The notes under the pieces: model-generated
What the model was told of the DNA's origin: nothing
Database searches by the model: none
Seen by the model: the letters and a program-made list of their open reading frames with translations, nothing else
Shown here: one piece after another, positions 52,230 through 61,623 of the stretch
Layout of the letters: every line of letters starts with the position of its first letter
Numbering within the stretch: the stretch's first letter is position 1
Source: JAAELZ01 sp965209105
GTDB taxonomy: Bacteria > Pseudomonadota > Gammaproteobacteria > Arenicellales > Poriferihabitantaceae
Assembly: GCA_965209105.1 (NCBI GenBank)
Contig: CBDBQB010000015.1
Span: 10,776 to 74,775, forward strand
DNA: 64,000 nt
Direction: 5' to 3'
Program-made: the position numbers and the translations under genes

Positions 52230-53366
52230 TCATGGAACGTCATTAAGCTTGAGAATATACAATTCTCCCGCTTGCTTCATGTTGCCCGCCATGGCTTCAG
52301 CGCGCGGGCCTGTGCCCCAAAACAAATCCGCGCGCAGCTGCCCCTTGATTGCTCCGCCGGTATCTTGTGCCATGACTAATTTTTGTAAAGGCGCGTTATA
52401 CGCGTCCGGATAGGTGGTGTTGATCCAAATTGGACTGCCCAGTTCTATAAAATTTGGGTCGATGGCGAGGCTACGTTCGGGTGTTAAGGGAACGTTTAAA
52501 GAACCATTTGGGCCGTTTGATGTGTCGTTCTTTAGGGTAAAAAATACATAGCTTGGGTTTTCGTTTAATAGCGTCTGAGATCGCTCTGGATTTTGTTTAA
52601 GCCAAGCGCGGATCGTAAATAGACTGACGTCTTCAAGTTTGAGTTCACCCATTTCGATGAGCCGTTTACCAATCGAAACATAGGCGTGACCGTTTTGATT
52701 GGCGTACGCTGCACCCACTACACTGCCATCAGGCAGCTGGACTCTTCCCGAGCCTTGAATTTGTAGGAAAAAAGCTTGATCCAAATCATCCACCCAGAGT
52801 AATTCTTGACCCTTTAACGGGGAATCACGTTGATCAATTTCCGCCCGAGCGTAGTAAGGAATCACTTTTTTGCCAACCAAGCGACCTCTAACACGCTTGC
52901 CTTTTAAATCAGGGTATATCTCGCCGAGTTCGATGATTAGCATGTCGTCGGGCGCACGGTACAAAGGATAGCGATACCGTTCGTCAGCGCTGAGAGAGCC
53001 TTGCAGCAAAGGTTCGTAGTAGCCAGTGATCATGCCTTTTTTCCTGCCCCGCTCGCCATTTAGAACGTGTGGCGTGAAATATTTCTCAAAAAATACTTTC
53101 GCCTGACTGTCTGTGATTTTAGGCTGTGCGTCTGATAAGGCTTGGGCGGCATTACAAACCTCGGACCATTTAGGTTGTTTGATCAAACGTGTACAACTTT
53201 TTTGCAAGGGTGCCATGGCGTCACTGTGATGATCGGCTTGCCAGCCGGGTAGCGAGTCAAAGCTAACGGCTTTTCCGACGCCAGCGCGCTGGGGGCCAAA
53301 GGTATTACAAGCGCTGACTAAAGCGATCAGGGCTAATAAAACAGCGGAATAACATGTTGATTTCAT
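52230..53366 (-). CDS. mltA: Membrane-bound lytic murein transglycosylase A
   Basis: MltA is an outer-membrane lipoprotein that cuts peptidoglycan. The 378-residue precursor has a lipoprotein signal ending LVSAC at Cys20. The MltA domain shows GMITGYYEPLLQGS near residues 112-125 and YPLYRAPDDM. The C-terminal 3D domain contains LVMAQDTGGAIKGQLRADLFWGTG with the catalytic Asp region. Its start overlaps the stop of the metallo-hydrolase gene (ATGA), so the two are cotranscribed. Confidence 0.95.
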   Translation of the reverse strand: MKSTCYSAVLLALIALVSACNTFGPQRAGVGKAVSFDSLPGWQADHHSDAMAPLQKSCTRLIKQPKWSEVCNAAQALSDAQPKITDSQAKVFFEKYFTPHVLNGERGRKKGMITGYYEPLLQGSLSADERYRYPLYRAPDDMLIIELGEIYPDLKGKRVRGRLVGKKVIPYYARAEIDQRDSPLKGQELLWVDDLDQAFFLQIQGSGRVQLPDGSVVGAAYANQNGHAYVSIGKRLIEMGELKLEDVSLFTIRAWLKQNPERSQTLLNENPSYVFFTLKNDTSNGPNGSLNVPLTPERSLAIDPNFIELGSPIWINTTYPDAYNAPLQKLVMAQDTGGAIKGQLRADLFWGTGPRAEAMAGNMKQAGELYILKLNDVP

Positions 53367-54004
53367 TGCAAAAATGGGTTGTGTCGACGTTCTTGTCCAA
53401 TGGTCGAGATTGGTCCGTGTCCGGGAATGAATTCCACCTCGTCCTCCAAAATGAACAATTTGGCCTTTATCGAATTTATTAGGTCGGCGTGATTGCCGCG
53501 CGGGAAATCTGTACGGCCGATGCTACCTTGGAAAAGTACGTCACCCACCACCGCGAGTTTTGATGGCGCATGATAGAACACGATATGTCCCGGCGTATGA
53601 CCGGGGCAATGCATCACTGAGAGCGTTTGATCGCCGATAGAAACTTCGTCACCATCATCCAACCATCGGCTCGGTGTAAAGCTGCCACTGTGTTCTAAGT
53701 TAAGCATTTCACCGTATTCGTCAAGTGAGTTAAGTAGAAACTGATCGTCAAGATGAGGCCCAACAATTGGAACGCCTGTCAGCTCAGCGAGTTCAGCCGT
53801 TGCCCCAATATGATCAATATGGCCGTGCGTGAGTAATATTGATTCCAACTGCACACCTTTCTCTTCGATGGATCGTAATATTTTATCGATGTCCCCGCCG
53901 GGGTCAATCACCGCGGCCTTTTGTGTTTTTGTACACCACAATAAGGAAGAGTTTTGCGCAAACGCCGTGACCGGCGTGATGGCGTAGCACAGGCTTTTAG
54001 GCAT
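53363..54004 (-). CDS. MBL-fold metallohydrolase, YcbL / glyoxalase II-like
   Basis: A 213-residue metallo-beta-lactamase-fold hydrolase. Metal ligands are in LLTHGHIDHIG, CPGHTPGHIVFYH, the Asp of LAVVGDVLFQGSIGRTDFP and the terminal FIPGHGP. It resembles YcbL, a compact type II glyoxalase that hydrolyses S-lactoylglutathione, and lacks the C-terminal helical domain of GloB. I start at the ATG at 54004 (MPKSLCYAI); the frame is open 12 codons further. It is translationally coupled to mltA. Confidence 0.88.
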   Translation of the reverse strand: MPKSLCYAITPVTAFAQNSSLLWCTKTQKAAVIDPGGDIDKILRSIEEKGVQLESILLTHGHIDHIGATAELAELTGVPIVGPHLDDQFLLNSLDEYGEMLNLEHSGSFTPSRWLDDGDEVSIGDQTLSVMHCPGHTPGHIVFYHAPSKLAVVGDVLFQGSIGRTDFPRGNHADLINSIKAKLFILEDEVEFIPGHGPISTIGQERRHNPFLQ

Positions 54005-54055
54005 AGATGGAATGGGTATAATTGAACATCGTAACAGCACACGATTTTAAACCAA

Positions 54056-54433
54056 ATGAATATCCATTTTCTTGATGCCCACCAATTTACTGTCACAAAT
54101 TTAGACGATGACGGCTTTAACGTTACGGCGGAAAAGCCAGTTTATGAACTCACAGCATTGGCAACATTTGTATTGTCATTGGCGCGCTGTACCTTTTCTG
54201 TGCTTTGGGTATACGGCTCGCGTAAAGACGTGGATCCTGACACCATTGAAATGGCGATGTCTTGGACATTTGATCACGAACCTACTCGGTTTAAGCAAAT
54301 CACCATGGACATATTTTGGCCTGCACTCGAAGAAAAAAAATTACCGGCGGCGCAAAATATGGCGGAGCAATGTACGATTCATCACACGATACATGATTGT
54401 GTTGATATTTCGACCAAAGTACGGACGATCTAG
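54056..54433 (+). CDS. OsmC-family protein
   Basis: A 125-residue protein with OsmC/Ohr character. One Cys lies in LSLARCTFSVL near residue 44 and the second in AEQCTIHHTI near residue 106, matching the two redox Cys of peroxidase-type OsmC proteins. Between them DVDPDTIEMAMSWTFDHEPTRFKQI matches the family pattern of DH-P-RF. Such proteins reduce organic hydroperoxides, but some members lack the activity. It is divergent from the metallohydrolase gene with about 50 bases between starts. Confidence 0.8.
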   Translation: MNIHFLDAHQFTVTNLDDDGFNVTAEKPVYELTALATFVLSLARCTFSVLWVYGSRKDVDPDTIEMAMSWTFDHEPTRFKQITMDIFWPALEEKKLPAAQNMAEQCTIHHTIHDCVDISTKVRTI

Positions 54434-54489
54434 CGGTGTCATTCGCTATGATTGAGCGAGCTGATCTTGGTTCGAAAATACGGAAAGTG

Positions 54490-55130
54490 TTAAAAATACC
54501 AGATCGCAACCACCCCTGCGGCCTTAAATCCTTGTGCTGCCCAGCGTGGGGGCTGTTTGCCAAATAATCGCCAACTGTCTAGTATCGCAGGAATGGCCAA
54601 TAGCGCGAGCACCTGATCGGTAGAAAGCCTGCTGGCTCGTGAAATGCCTGTTGCATCACCATCATCGTGGTGCTTGATGAAGCCTAGGTAGGCTGCGGTA
54701 TACCAATATGGCCGATCACCAAACCTGCATTCCAACTACGCTGCTTAGCGCTTGATTCGTTCTGCTTGAGACGATTGAGCGCGTATTCAGCCGCTATCCA
54801 TTGTGCTTGGAATCCCGCGGAAGACAAACGTATGTTTTGCTGCGCAGTGTTGTTAGTGTTTTCATATCGAACGGTCAAGCCATCGAAATAGGCATCCGCC
54901 CCCTCATGTTCTGCGACCCAAAAATGCCCCGCTTCATGAATGGCTATCGTTGCTGCTGCGCCGGCAAGCGTGGTGCCCCAGTGCGTTTTGATATCGTCAA
55001 TACTAATGGCTTGGGCGACAGCGTGGGTCACAAACCCGAGATTTAGAATAACGCCAATCAGCAACACCCATGCGCCTGCACTAATCTGGCTGATGGGTTT
55101 ACGGTTTTCGTTCAGAAATTTTAAGCGCAA
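54490..55130 (-). pseudogene. HExxH membrane protein gene broken by a frameshift
   Basis: The first part, from a possible TTG at 55130, has a membrane or signal segment (about 20 residues, ending HAVAQA), then ATIAIHEAGHFWVAEHEGADA, where HEAGH fits a zinc metallopeptidase HExxH motif. The frame stops at 54684 after GLVIGHIGIPQPT. The -1 frame continues as PYWYTAAYLGFIKHHDDG, starting near 54715, and runs to 54490 with a hydrophobic segment and a plausible ending. Joining the frames needs one extra base between about 54700 and 54725. No slippery heptamer is visible. It may be a decayed gene or a sequencing error. It overlaps the end of ccmI by about 30 bases. The family is not recognised. Confidence 0.6.
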
Positions 55131-56340
55131 TGGGTTTTGGGTTAGAATTTTTAGTGGCGATACGCTGGCTTTGAAAATCTCCAGATTGTGAAATTGCCTG
55201 ACCGGATTTAGAGATGTGTGCAGCCACAACAACATCTTCAAAATTTGACAGCTTCATCTGTGGAAGCATGGCCATGCTGTCATCTAGGGTAATGGTTAAA
55301 GGTAGGCTAGAAGCAGGGTAGCGCGCAACGGCCAAGGGCATGGGTGGCCCAGACTGCGCCTTGGCAAAAATAAAAACTGTGTCAGATGGCTCGACCAAGC
55401 TTTGTAGTTCAGCGGCAATCTCTACCGAGACAGTGAGCTGTAAACCGATGGGCGTGTCTAGAGTTTGCGCGCTTGACACCACTTGCTCTTCTGCAATAAT
55501 TATCTCAGCACTTTGCCCCAATTGTACGGTCACTTCTTCAATGAGCACGGCGAGCTCTGTGCTAGATTCTGCGTCATTAAGCAATGGTTGAAGGCGTAAC
55601 CAATGCCGCAATGCGGCGTCAGGGCGCCCCAGCTGCTGTTCAGCGAGGCCCGCCAACCAACGCGCGCTGACATGAGTCGGTTCAAGGGCCAAGGCCTGAT
55701 TGAGAATATTGGCCGTGGTCTCGGTGAAAACGCGATCATTCGCCATGGTCACGCTGTCGGCATAATTGCTGAGTAAATCAGCACTGGGCTCAGCCAGTTT
55801 AATGAGTTGTCCGTATCGATTTGCAGCCTCTTTATAACGACCCATGCTGGCGTAGGTTTGGGCGAGAATGAATAAACCTTGCTGATCGTTTGGGTGCTCG
55901 TTTACCCGTGTTTCGACTTGCTTGATTAGTTCAGCCACCGAAGGTGCATTTTTAGCCACAGCCATGGTTGGTGAGGCACCGGGGGCATCGGGCTGAAAAT
56001 TTGAGGTTTTTAAATACGAGCCAATGGCAAGTAAAGGTACGATGGCAAGCAAGAGAAAATTGATTGTGGCAGGAGAAGCACGAAATTCTTGTTGCATCTC
56101 TTTAGAAGCCACTAATTCGTCTGCCAGAGAAAGTTGTAAATCTTTGATCGCCAGATCATATTCCTTGGTATCTAAATCTCCAGCCTCATAGGCCGACTCT
56201 ATTTCTCGCGACCGTTCATGCGCAATGGCAATATTTCGTTGTTTGATGCTCTCCATCTTGAGCGTTGAATGTGAACGGAAGGTACGCCACAGCATCAAGC
56301 TGATTAAGCCGCTCAGAAGAAGGATGATAAACCAAAGCAT
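55099..56340 (-). CDS. ccmI: Cytochrome c biogenesis protein CcmI
   Basis: CcmI is the membrane TPR protein that holds apocytochrome c for the haem ligation complex. From the ATG at 56340 the product is 413 residues, with two membrane helices (about 1-20 and 92-110) separated by a cytoplasmic coiled coil (MESIKQRNIAIAHERSREIE). The periplasmic part has TPR repeats (DQQGLFILAQTYASMGRYKEA) and the C-terminal domain with SVEIAAEL. It is the last gene of the ccmA-I operon. Confidence 0.92.
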   Translation of the reverse strand: MLWFIILLLSGLISLMLWRTFRSHSTLKMESIKQRNIAIAHERSREIESAYEAGDLDTKEYDLAIKDLQLSLADELVASKEMQQEFRASPATINFLLLAIVPLLAIGSYLKTSNFQPDAPGASPTMAVAKNAPSVAELIKQVETRVNEHPNDQQGLFILAQTYASMGRYKEAANRYGQLIKLAEPSADLLSNYADSVTMANDRVFTETTANILNQALALEPTHVSARWLAGLAEQQLGRPDAALRHWLRLQPLLNDAESSTELAVLIEEVTVQLGQSAEIIIAEEQVVSSAQTLDTPIGLQLTVSVEIAAELQSLVEPSDTVFIFAKAQSGPPMPLAVARYPASSLPLTITLDDSMAMLPQMKLSNFEDVVVAAHISKSGQAISQSGDFQSQRIATKNSNPKPIALKISERKP

Positions 56341-56362
56341 GAATTTAAAAATAGGGCTTATG

Positions 56363-56827
56363 TTATTGTTTGTTGTCCAAATGCCGCTTGGCACGTTCTA
56401 GCTCAGCGGCAGTTAAATCGTCCGCTGGGTTGGCCGATCGTTTGCGTAATACCGAGACAAGTATGCCGAGCGCAATCAGCAGAAAAGCGAATGGCCCCAA
56501 CCAGAGGAAATAAGTGCTGGACTTAACCGGTGGTCGATACAGAACAAAATCGCCGTAGCGAGCGATCATGTACTCAGTAATTTCATCCTTGGTCTTGCCT
56601 TGGATCACCATATTATAGGTTTTCTCGCGTAAATCTTTGGCTAGATCAGCGTTGGAATCCGCCAGATTTTGGTTTTGACAAACCAAACAACGTAGTTCCT
56701 TTATGAGTTCTACATATAAGGTTTCTTGCGCACGATCTGAAAAATGATGCTGTTCTATTCCCGCGAAAACGGCTATCGGTGCGAGCAGTAGCCATAGCGC
56801 GAATGCTTTCACGAAATACTCGCTCAT
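56363..56827 (-). CDS. ccmH: Cytochrome c-type biogenesis protein CcmH
   Basis: CcmH reduces and presents the apocytochrome CxxCH thiols. The 154-residue protein has a signal helix, the LRCLVCQNQNLADSNADLA motif with Cys47 and Cys50, and a C-terminal membrane helix at about 107-125. It is the short form without the TPR domain, which is encoded separately as ccmI. Its start overlaps the ccmG stop (ATGA). Confidence 0.96.
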   Translation of the reverse strand: MSEYFVKAFALWLLLAPIAVFAGIEQHHFSDRAQETLYVELIKELRCLVCQNQNLADSNADLAKDLREKTYNMVIQGKTKDEITEYMIARYGDFVLYRPPVKSSTYFLWLGPFAFLLIALGILVSVLRKRSANPADDLTAAELERAKRHLDNKQ

Positions 56828-57354
56828 GATTCGTTTTGGAGCGTTTCGATCAGTGGGAGCAAAGTTTGTGCGATTGCTTCTGGTGTGAGCGGGCCAATTT
56901 GCTTAAAGCGAATGTGGCCCTTTTTATCGATTAGAAAGCTTTCGGGCACGCCGTATACGCCGTAATCAATCCCCACATTACCCTCGAAATCATGCGCGAT
57001 ACGGGTATAGGGATTGCCGAAAGCCTGTAACCATTTCTTCGCGTCAGCGCGCGCGTCTTTGTAGTTTAAACCCACAATGGTGAGTATATTTTGCGTCGCC
57101 AGCTCGTTGATCAATGGGTGTTCGTCTCGACAGGCTGCGCACCACGATGCCCAGACATTGAGTAACCACACTTCGCCTTTAAGACTTTCCGTGCCGATAC
57201 GTTGATCTGCGTCAGCGAGTGTTTCGATTTCAAACGATGGTGCGGCTTTATTAATCAGCGGCGAGGGAATTTCCTTGGGGTCGAGCTTCAAGCCGACCGC
57301 TAAAAAGCCCACCAGCACGATGAAACCAATGAAAGGAAGTAAAAACCGATTCAT
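56824..57354 (-). CDS. ccmG: Thiol:disulfide interchange protein CcmG/DsbE
   Basis: A membrane-anchored periplasmic thioredoxin-fold reductant for cytochrome c maturation. The 176-residue protein has an N-terminal anchor and the active site WASWCAACRDEHP with Cys72 and Cys75. The cis-Pro segment is YGVYGVPESFLID. The middle residues of the CxxC are Ala-Ala instead of the more usual Val-Pro or Pro-Thr, which could change its redox potential. It overlaps ccmF by one base (TGATG). Confidence 0.96.
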   Translation of the reverse strand: MNRFLLPFIGFIVLVGFLAVGLKLDPKEIPSPLINKAAPSFEIETLADADQRIGTESLKGEVWLLNVWASWCAACRDEHPLINELATQNILTIVGLNYKDARADAKKWLQAFGNPYTRIAHDFEGNVGIDYGVYGVPESFLIDKKGHIRFKQIGPLTPEAIAQTLLPLIETLQNES

Positions 57355-59360
57355 CAGACGACCGCGGGCTTGCCTTTATCAGTGGGTGAAATATTTTTTA
57401 TCTCAATTTCTGCGGCTTCTTTGTTTGCAGCTTTAATCGCCAGTTTTCGGTAGCGAGGGTCTATGGCAGCGAGAAAGCCGCCAAAGGCCATGATCAAACA
57501 GCCCAACCAAATCCAGCGAATTAATGGCTTATGGTAGATACGCACTGCCCACGCACCCTCATCGCCAATCGGCTCACCCAAGGCGACGTATAAATCTCGA
57601 AAGAATCCTGCGTCAATCGATGCTTCAGTCATGGGCGTACCGCTTTGATAAACTCGTTTTTGTGGGTCGAGTTGACTCACGATCTGACCATCACGGGTGA
57701 CGACGATATCGCCTTGTTGAGCCGCATAATTGGGCCCCTGTGTGTTTTGAACGCCATTAAAGGTAAACGTATAACCCGCAACTTCAAGGCTTTCACCGGA
57801 CTGCATACGAATATCTTTTTCAATGCTGTAAGCGGAGGTGAGCGTGATGCCGATCACAAATACACCCAGGCCGATATGACCGAATATCATGCCGTAAAAA
57901 CCCAGGGGTGCACTCGAGAAAGCTTTTAGACCCGAGCGCGTATTCAGGCGATCATAAACCAAGCCTAGGGTGCTTAATATTGTCCAAGTGCCGACCGAGA
58001 TGCCGAGCGCAGCATTGACCGAGTAATCGGCCTGCAATAAGGGTGCGCTAAAGCCGAGGATAAGACTCAAAACGAATGGGATTAATAATTTCGGTGCGAT
58101 GCGTTTGAGGCTGTCGCGTTTCCAGCGGGTATAAGCGGCAATGCCCACCACCAAAGCAATGGGAATGGTTAGGGGCACAAACACGCTATTAAAATAGGGT
58201 GGCCCGACCGATATCTTGCCGTAGCCGAGGGCGTCTAAAATTAAGGGGTAGAGTGTGCCGAGCAGCACGCTGCAAGCAGCAACGACTAACAAGACATTGT
58301 TAAGCAATAAACTGGTTTCTCTGGAAACTGCTTCAAAGCGTACGTGGCTACGGATTTGTGGTGCACGCCAGGCATAAAGCAGCAAGGAGCCGCCGACCAC
58401 GATCACCAGGAATATCAGGATGAATAATCCACGCCCTGGATCCGAGGCAAAAGAATGCACAGAAGTCAGCACGCCAGAGCGTACCAAAAAGGTGCCGAGT
58501 AAGGAAAGCGAGAAGGCGAAGACGGCGAGCAGAACGGTCCATGCTTTAAAGACCCCTCGTTTTTCGGTGGCCGCCAGTGAGTGCATCAATGCGGTGCCGA
58601 CCAGCCAAGGCATGAATGAAGCGTTTTCGACAGGATCCCAGAACCACCAACCACCCCAGCCTAATTCGTAATATGCCCACCACGAGCCGAGTGCGATTCC
58701 AATCGTCAAGAATAACCAAGCGACGTTTGTCCAAGGGCGCGACCATCTCGCCCAACTTGAATCGAGGCGCCCCCCTATCATTGCAGCAATTGCAAAGGCA
58801 AAGGCGACGCTAAAGCCAACATAGCCCATATAAAGCATGGGCGGGTGTATCGCCAAGCCGATATCTTGCAGGAGGGGGTTTAGATCTCGCCCTTCAAGGG
58901 GAATCGGATAAATTCGCTCGAATGGGTTTGAGGTAAACAGCATGAACATTAAAAAGCCAATGCTGATCATGCCCATCACCGCCAAGACTTGCGCTTGAAT
59001 TTGCTTTGGCATTGATTTGCTAAATTGCGCAACGGCGAACGTCCATAGCCCTAGAATTAATGCCCAAAGCAATAAAGAACCTTCGTGGGAGCCCCAAACC
59101 CCGGAAATCTTATACAGCAAGGGTAGCTTGGAGTTTGAATGTGCTGAGGCGAGTTTGACGGAAAAATCATCGCTGATAAAGGCGTAAGTTAAGCAAGCAA
59201 ACGCGAGCGCAACCAGACAAAATTGTGCAATGGCTGCGGGTCGAGCAAGCGAAATCCAGTTCGCGTAACCTTGTTTGATGCCGATAGTGGGTAAGATGGA
59301 TTGCGCCAGTGCCACGATGAGTGCCAAAGAAAGCGCAAAATGACCAATTTCAGGAATCAT
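57354..59360 (-). CDS. ccmF: Haem lyase subunit CcmF
   Basis: CcmF attaches haem to apocytochrome c with CcmH and CcmI. The 668-residue protein has about 15 membrane helices. The Trp-rich haem-handling motif WGGWWFWDPVENASFMPWL lies in the first half, with SHEGSLLLW preceding it and the conserved LARGVLT-type segment here reading FLVRSGVLTSVHSFASDP. Conserved His for haem are expected around these loops. Length matches E. coli CcmF (647). Confidence 0.97.
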   Translation of the reverse strand: MIPEIGHFALSLALIVALAQSILPTIGIKQGYANWISLARPAAIAQFCLVALAFACLTYAFISDDFSVKLASAHSNSKLPLLYKISGVWGSHEGSLLLWALILGLWTFAVAQFSKSMPKQIQAQVLAVMGMISIGFLMFMLFTSNPFERIYPIPLEGRDLNPLLQDIGLAIHPPMLYMGYVGFSVAFAFAIAAMIGGRLDSSWARWSRPWTNVAWLFLTIGIALGSWWAYYELGWGGWWFWDPVENASFMPWLVGTALMHSLAATEKRGVFKAWTVLLAVFAFSLSLLGTFLVRSGVLTSVHSFASDPGRGLFILIFLVIVVGGSLLLYAWRAPQIRSHVRFEAVSRETSLLLNNVLLVVAACSVLLGTLYPLILDALGYGKISVGPPYFNSVFVPLTIPIALVVGIAAYTRWKRDSLKRIAPKLLIPFVLSLILGFSAPLLQADYSVNAALGISVGTWTILSTLGLVYDRLNTRSGLKAFSSAPLGFYGMIFGHIGLGVFVIGITLTSAYSIEKDIRMQSGESLEVAGYTFTFNGVQNTQGPNYAAQQGDIVVTRDGQIVSQLDPQKRVYQSGTPMTEASIDAGFFRDLYVALGEPIGDEGAWAVRIYHKPLIRWIWLGCLIMAFGGFLAAIDPRYRKLAIKAANKEAAEIEIKNISPTDKGKPAVV

Positions 59361-59833
59361 AGTGATTTCTCGATGTTTGCGTCAACCGCATTTTTATTTT
59401 GGTATAACTTTGCCTTCGCTTGCCTGATCGCTTCTGCGGCCTCGGGCGCCATATAATTTTCATCGTGTTTTGCAAGCACTTCACTGGCAACGAAGGTATT
59501 GCCTTCAAGCCGTCCGAGCGCCACCACGCCTTGACCTTCGCGAAATAAATCTGGCAGGATACCGGTATAGCGCACAGGGACGCTTTGTGCAGTATCGGTG
59601 ACAGAAAACCGGATTGTTAGGTCAGTGTCACTGCGTTCAACACTGTCTTCCAACACCATGCCACCGATGCGAAATGAGACACCTTGCGGGGCTTCGCCAG
59701 CGCTAATCTGGCTGGGGGTAAAGAACAGGTTAATATTTTGTTTGAGCGCCTTTAAGGTTAAACCCACGGCGAGCGATAAGCCCATCAATAGTAATATGAT
59801 CAAATAAAGCCGTTGCTTACGTTTAGCTCTCAT
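59357..59833 (-). CDS. ccmE: Haem chaperone CcmE
   Basis: CcmE carries haem covalently in the periplasm from CcmC to CcmF. The 158-residue protein has one N-terminal membrane helix (about 8-28) and the OB-fold domain. The haem-binding His123 and Tyr127 are in AKHDENYMAPE. It overlaps ccmF by four bases and follows ccmD with a four-base overlap. Confidence 0.97.
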   Translation of the reverse strand: MRAKRKQRLYLIILLLMGLSLAVGLTLKALKQNINLFFTPSQISAGEAPQGVSFRIGGMVLEDSVERSDTDLTIRFSVTDTAQSVPVRYTGILPDLFREGQGVVALGRLEGNTFVASEVLAKHDENYMAPEAAEAIRQAKAKLYQNKNAVDANIEKSL

Positions 59834-60003
59834 GACGCTTGGCGCCGTTGATAGCTGCGGACTTCTCGGAGCAGCTGCTTGCGTCGATGTCGGGGCAAAA
59901 TAACATTGAGTAGCAACACCACAAAGGCGATGCCAAAGCTACTCCACACAAATGTGGCATAGCCGCCCATCTGCAGAAATTCGATAAGATTAAAACCACT
60001 CAT
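59830..60003 (-). CDS. ccmD: Haem exporter accessory protein CcmD
   Basis: A 57-residue small membrane protein required to release holo-CcmE from CcmABC. From the ATG at 60003 it reads MSGFNLIEFLQMGGYATFVWSSFGIAF, then a single helix and a basic tail (RRKQLLREVRSYQRR), as usual for CcmD. The start overlaps the ccmC stop (ATGA). The open frame to 60036 lies inside ccmC. Confidence 0.93.
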   Translation of the reverse strand: MSGFNLIEFLQMGGYATFVWSSFGIAFVVLLLNVILPRHRRKQLLREVRSYQRRQAS

Positions 60004-60779
60004 ACGGGCGTTTTCTCCAATAAATTCGATACCCATTTTGTACGCCGTTCAGAATCGAGTAATTCATTGCGTACACGCAACAGCATGACCGCGAAATAAT
60101 AAAACTGGAAGCCAAAAAACATGATGAGCAAGGGAATTAACATGCGCGTATCCATCGACGGCGCATCCAGCTTTGAGACGGTTGCCCCTTGATGTAAGGT
60201 GTTCCACCATTCAACCGAAAAATGAATAATCGGCAGGTTCACCACACCCACCAGCGCCAGCATCGCGCCTGCGCGTGAAGCAGTACGCCTGTCTGCAATG
60301 GCGTTGACCAAGGCGATATAACCGAGATATAAGAACAATAAAATTAAGAATGAAGTCAGGCGTCCATCCCAAACCCAATAGGTGCCCCACATGGGTTTAC
60401 CCCAAAGGCTGCCAGTGACCAAAGCAATAAAAGTAAACGAAGCGCCTAATGGAGCACTGGCTCGCGCAACTGCATCGGCCAATTTCATGCGCCAAATCAA
60501 AGTAATGGCACCTGCGGTTGCCATCACGACATAGGTGAATAAACTCATCCATGCAGCGGGAACATGGACGTAAATTATCCTAAAGCTCTCGCCCTGTTGG
60601 TAATCAGTGGGCGCGTAGAATAAGCCGCCGAGCAAGCCTGTTGCTAACAATATGCCGGCTATCCAAGCTAGCCAAGGGGTGGCCCTTTGTGCAAAACGGT
60701 CAAATATTTCAGGCGAGCCGAAGCCATGAAACCATCGCCAGAGGCGATCACTTAAGCTAAGGGCTGAGCGAGTGGACAT
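60000..60779 (-). CDS. ccmC: Haem exporter protein CcmC
   Basis: CcmC loads haem on CcmE. From the ATG at 60779 it is 259 residues with six membrane helices. The Trp-rich motif WGKPMWGTYWVWDGRLTS and the conserved His in IYVHVPAAWMS and in the later SVEWWNTLHQG are visible. The frame extends upstream to 60839, but that part is not conserved. A gap of 163 bases separates it from ccmB, larger than the other gaps in the operon. Confidence 0.96.
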   Translation of the reverse strand: MSTRSALSLSDRLWRWFHGFGSPEIFDRFAQRATPWLAWIAGILLATGLLGGLFYAPTDYQQGESFRIIYVHVPAAWMSLFTYVVMATAGAITLIWRMKLADAVARASAPLGASFTFIALVTGSLWGKPMWGTYWVWDGRLTSFLILLFLYLGYIALVNAIADRRTASRAGAMLALVGVVNLPIIHFSVEWWNTLHQGATVSKLDAPSMDTRMLIPLLIMFFGFQFYYFAVMLLRVRNELLDSERRTKWVSNLLEKTPV

Positions 60780-60942
60780 GGGTGATGTGCGTATTGAGGA
60801 CGGAGACTTAACAAGGCGGCTGATTATACAGTCTAGCAACGAATGTGTTTACTGACCATTAGGATTATATCTTGCCCCAAATGGTTCCCGAAAATGTGAA
60901 GTTTATGTGAACTATGCCTAAAGTTCTGATCAGCGGTGGGTA

Positions 60943-61623
60943 TCAATTTAAGCTAATTTTGATAGCGGAGCTAACTGCAAAAGGTGCGAGCATCAGGCTC
61001 ATCACTGAAAAAGAGGCCAGCAAATATAGTTGACCACTGGCAGCCAAGCCCACTGATGCGGCTTGCACAGCACTTGCGCCAAAGATCAATACAGGGATGA
61101 ATAAGGGTATGACCAATAAGCTCAGCAGCAATCCACTGCGTTTAACGCCCGCCGTCAGCCCGACACCGACTGCTCCGATCAAGCTCAAAGCGGGGGTGCC
61201 AAGCAATAAACTTAACAACATGACACCATAGGCCTGCGAGGGGAGTTGCATCATCAAGCCAATAAAGGGTGAGATAATAATCAGGGGTAAACCCGTGACC
61301 AGCCAGTGTACGAATATTTTCGCCAATACCAAAGCGCTGCTGGGGTGCGGGCTGAGAATGAGCTGTTCCAAGCTGCCGTTATCGTAATCTTCGCGAAACA
61401 GATGGTCGAGTGCCAATAAGCTTGCGAGCAAGGCGGCCACCCAAATCACCCCGGGGGCGAGGGTACTCAAGATAGTGCTTTCTGGCCCCACGCCAAAGGC
61501 AAATAAAACGGCCACCATGATAAAAAACAACAGCGGGTTAATGAGCGCGCTTTTGTTGCGGTAAGCCAATGTTAAATCAGCTCGAAGTTCGGCCATAAAA
61601 GCGCTAAAAAGGCTAGTGTTCAT
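60943..61623 (-). CDS. ccmB: Haem exporter permease CcmB
   Basis: CcmB is the permease subunit of the CcmAB ATPase complex. The 226-residue protein has six hydrophobic segments and the family pattern FREDYDNGSLEQLILSPHP near residues 72-90. Its start overlaps the ccmA stop by four bases. Length equals the E. coli protein (220) closely. Confidence 0.95.
   Translation of the reverse strand: MNTSLFSAFMAELRADLTLAYRNKSALINPLLFFIMVAVLFAFGVGPESTILSTLAPGVIWVAALLASLLALDHLFREDYDNGSLEQLILSPHPSSALVLAKIFVHWLVTGLPLIIISPFIGLMMQLPSQAYGVMLLSLLLGTPALSLIGAVGVGLTAGVKRSGLLLSLLVIPLFIPVLIFGASAVQAASVGLAASGQLYLLASFSVMSLMLAPFAVSSAIKISLN

Noticed and set aside
52018..52233. A 71-codon reading frame on the minus strand between mltA and the GT39-like gene
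   Set aside because: No ribosome binding site, no family resemblance and composition like non-coding AT-rich DNA.
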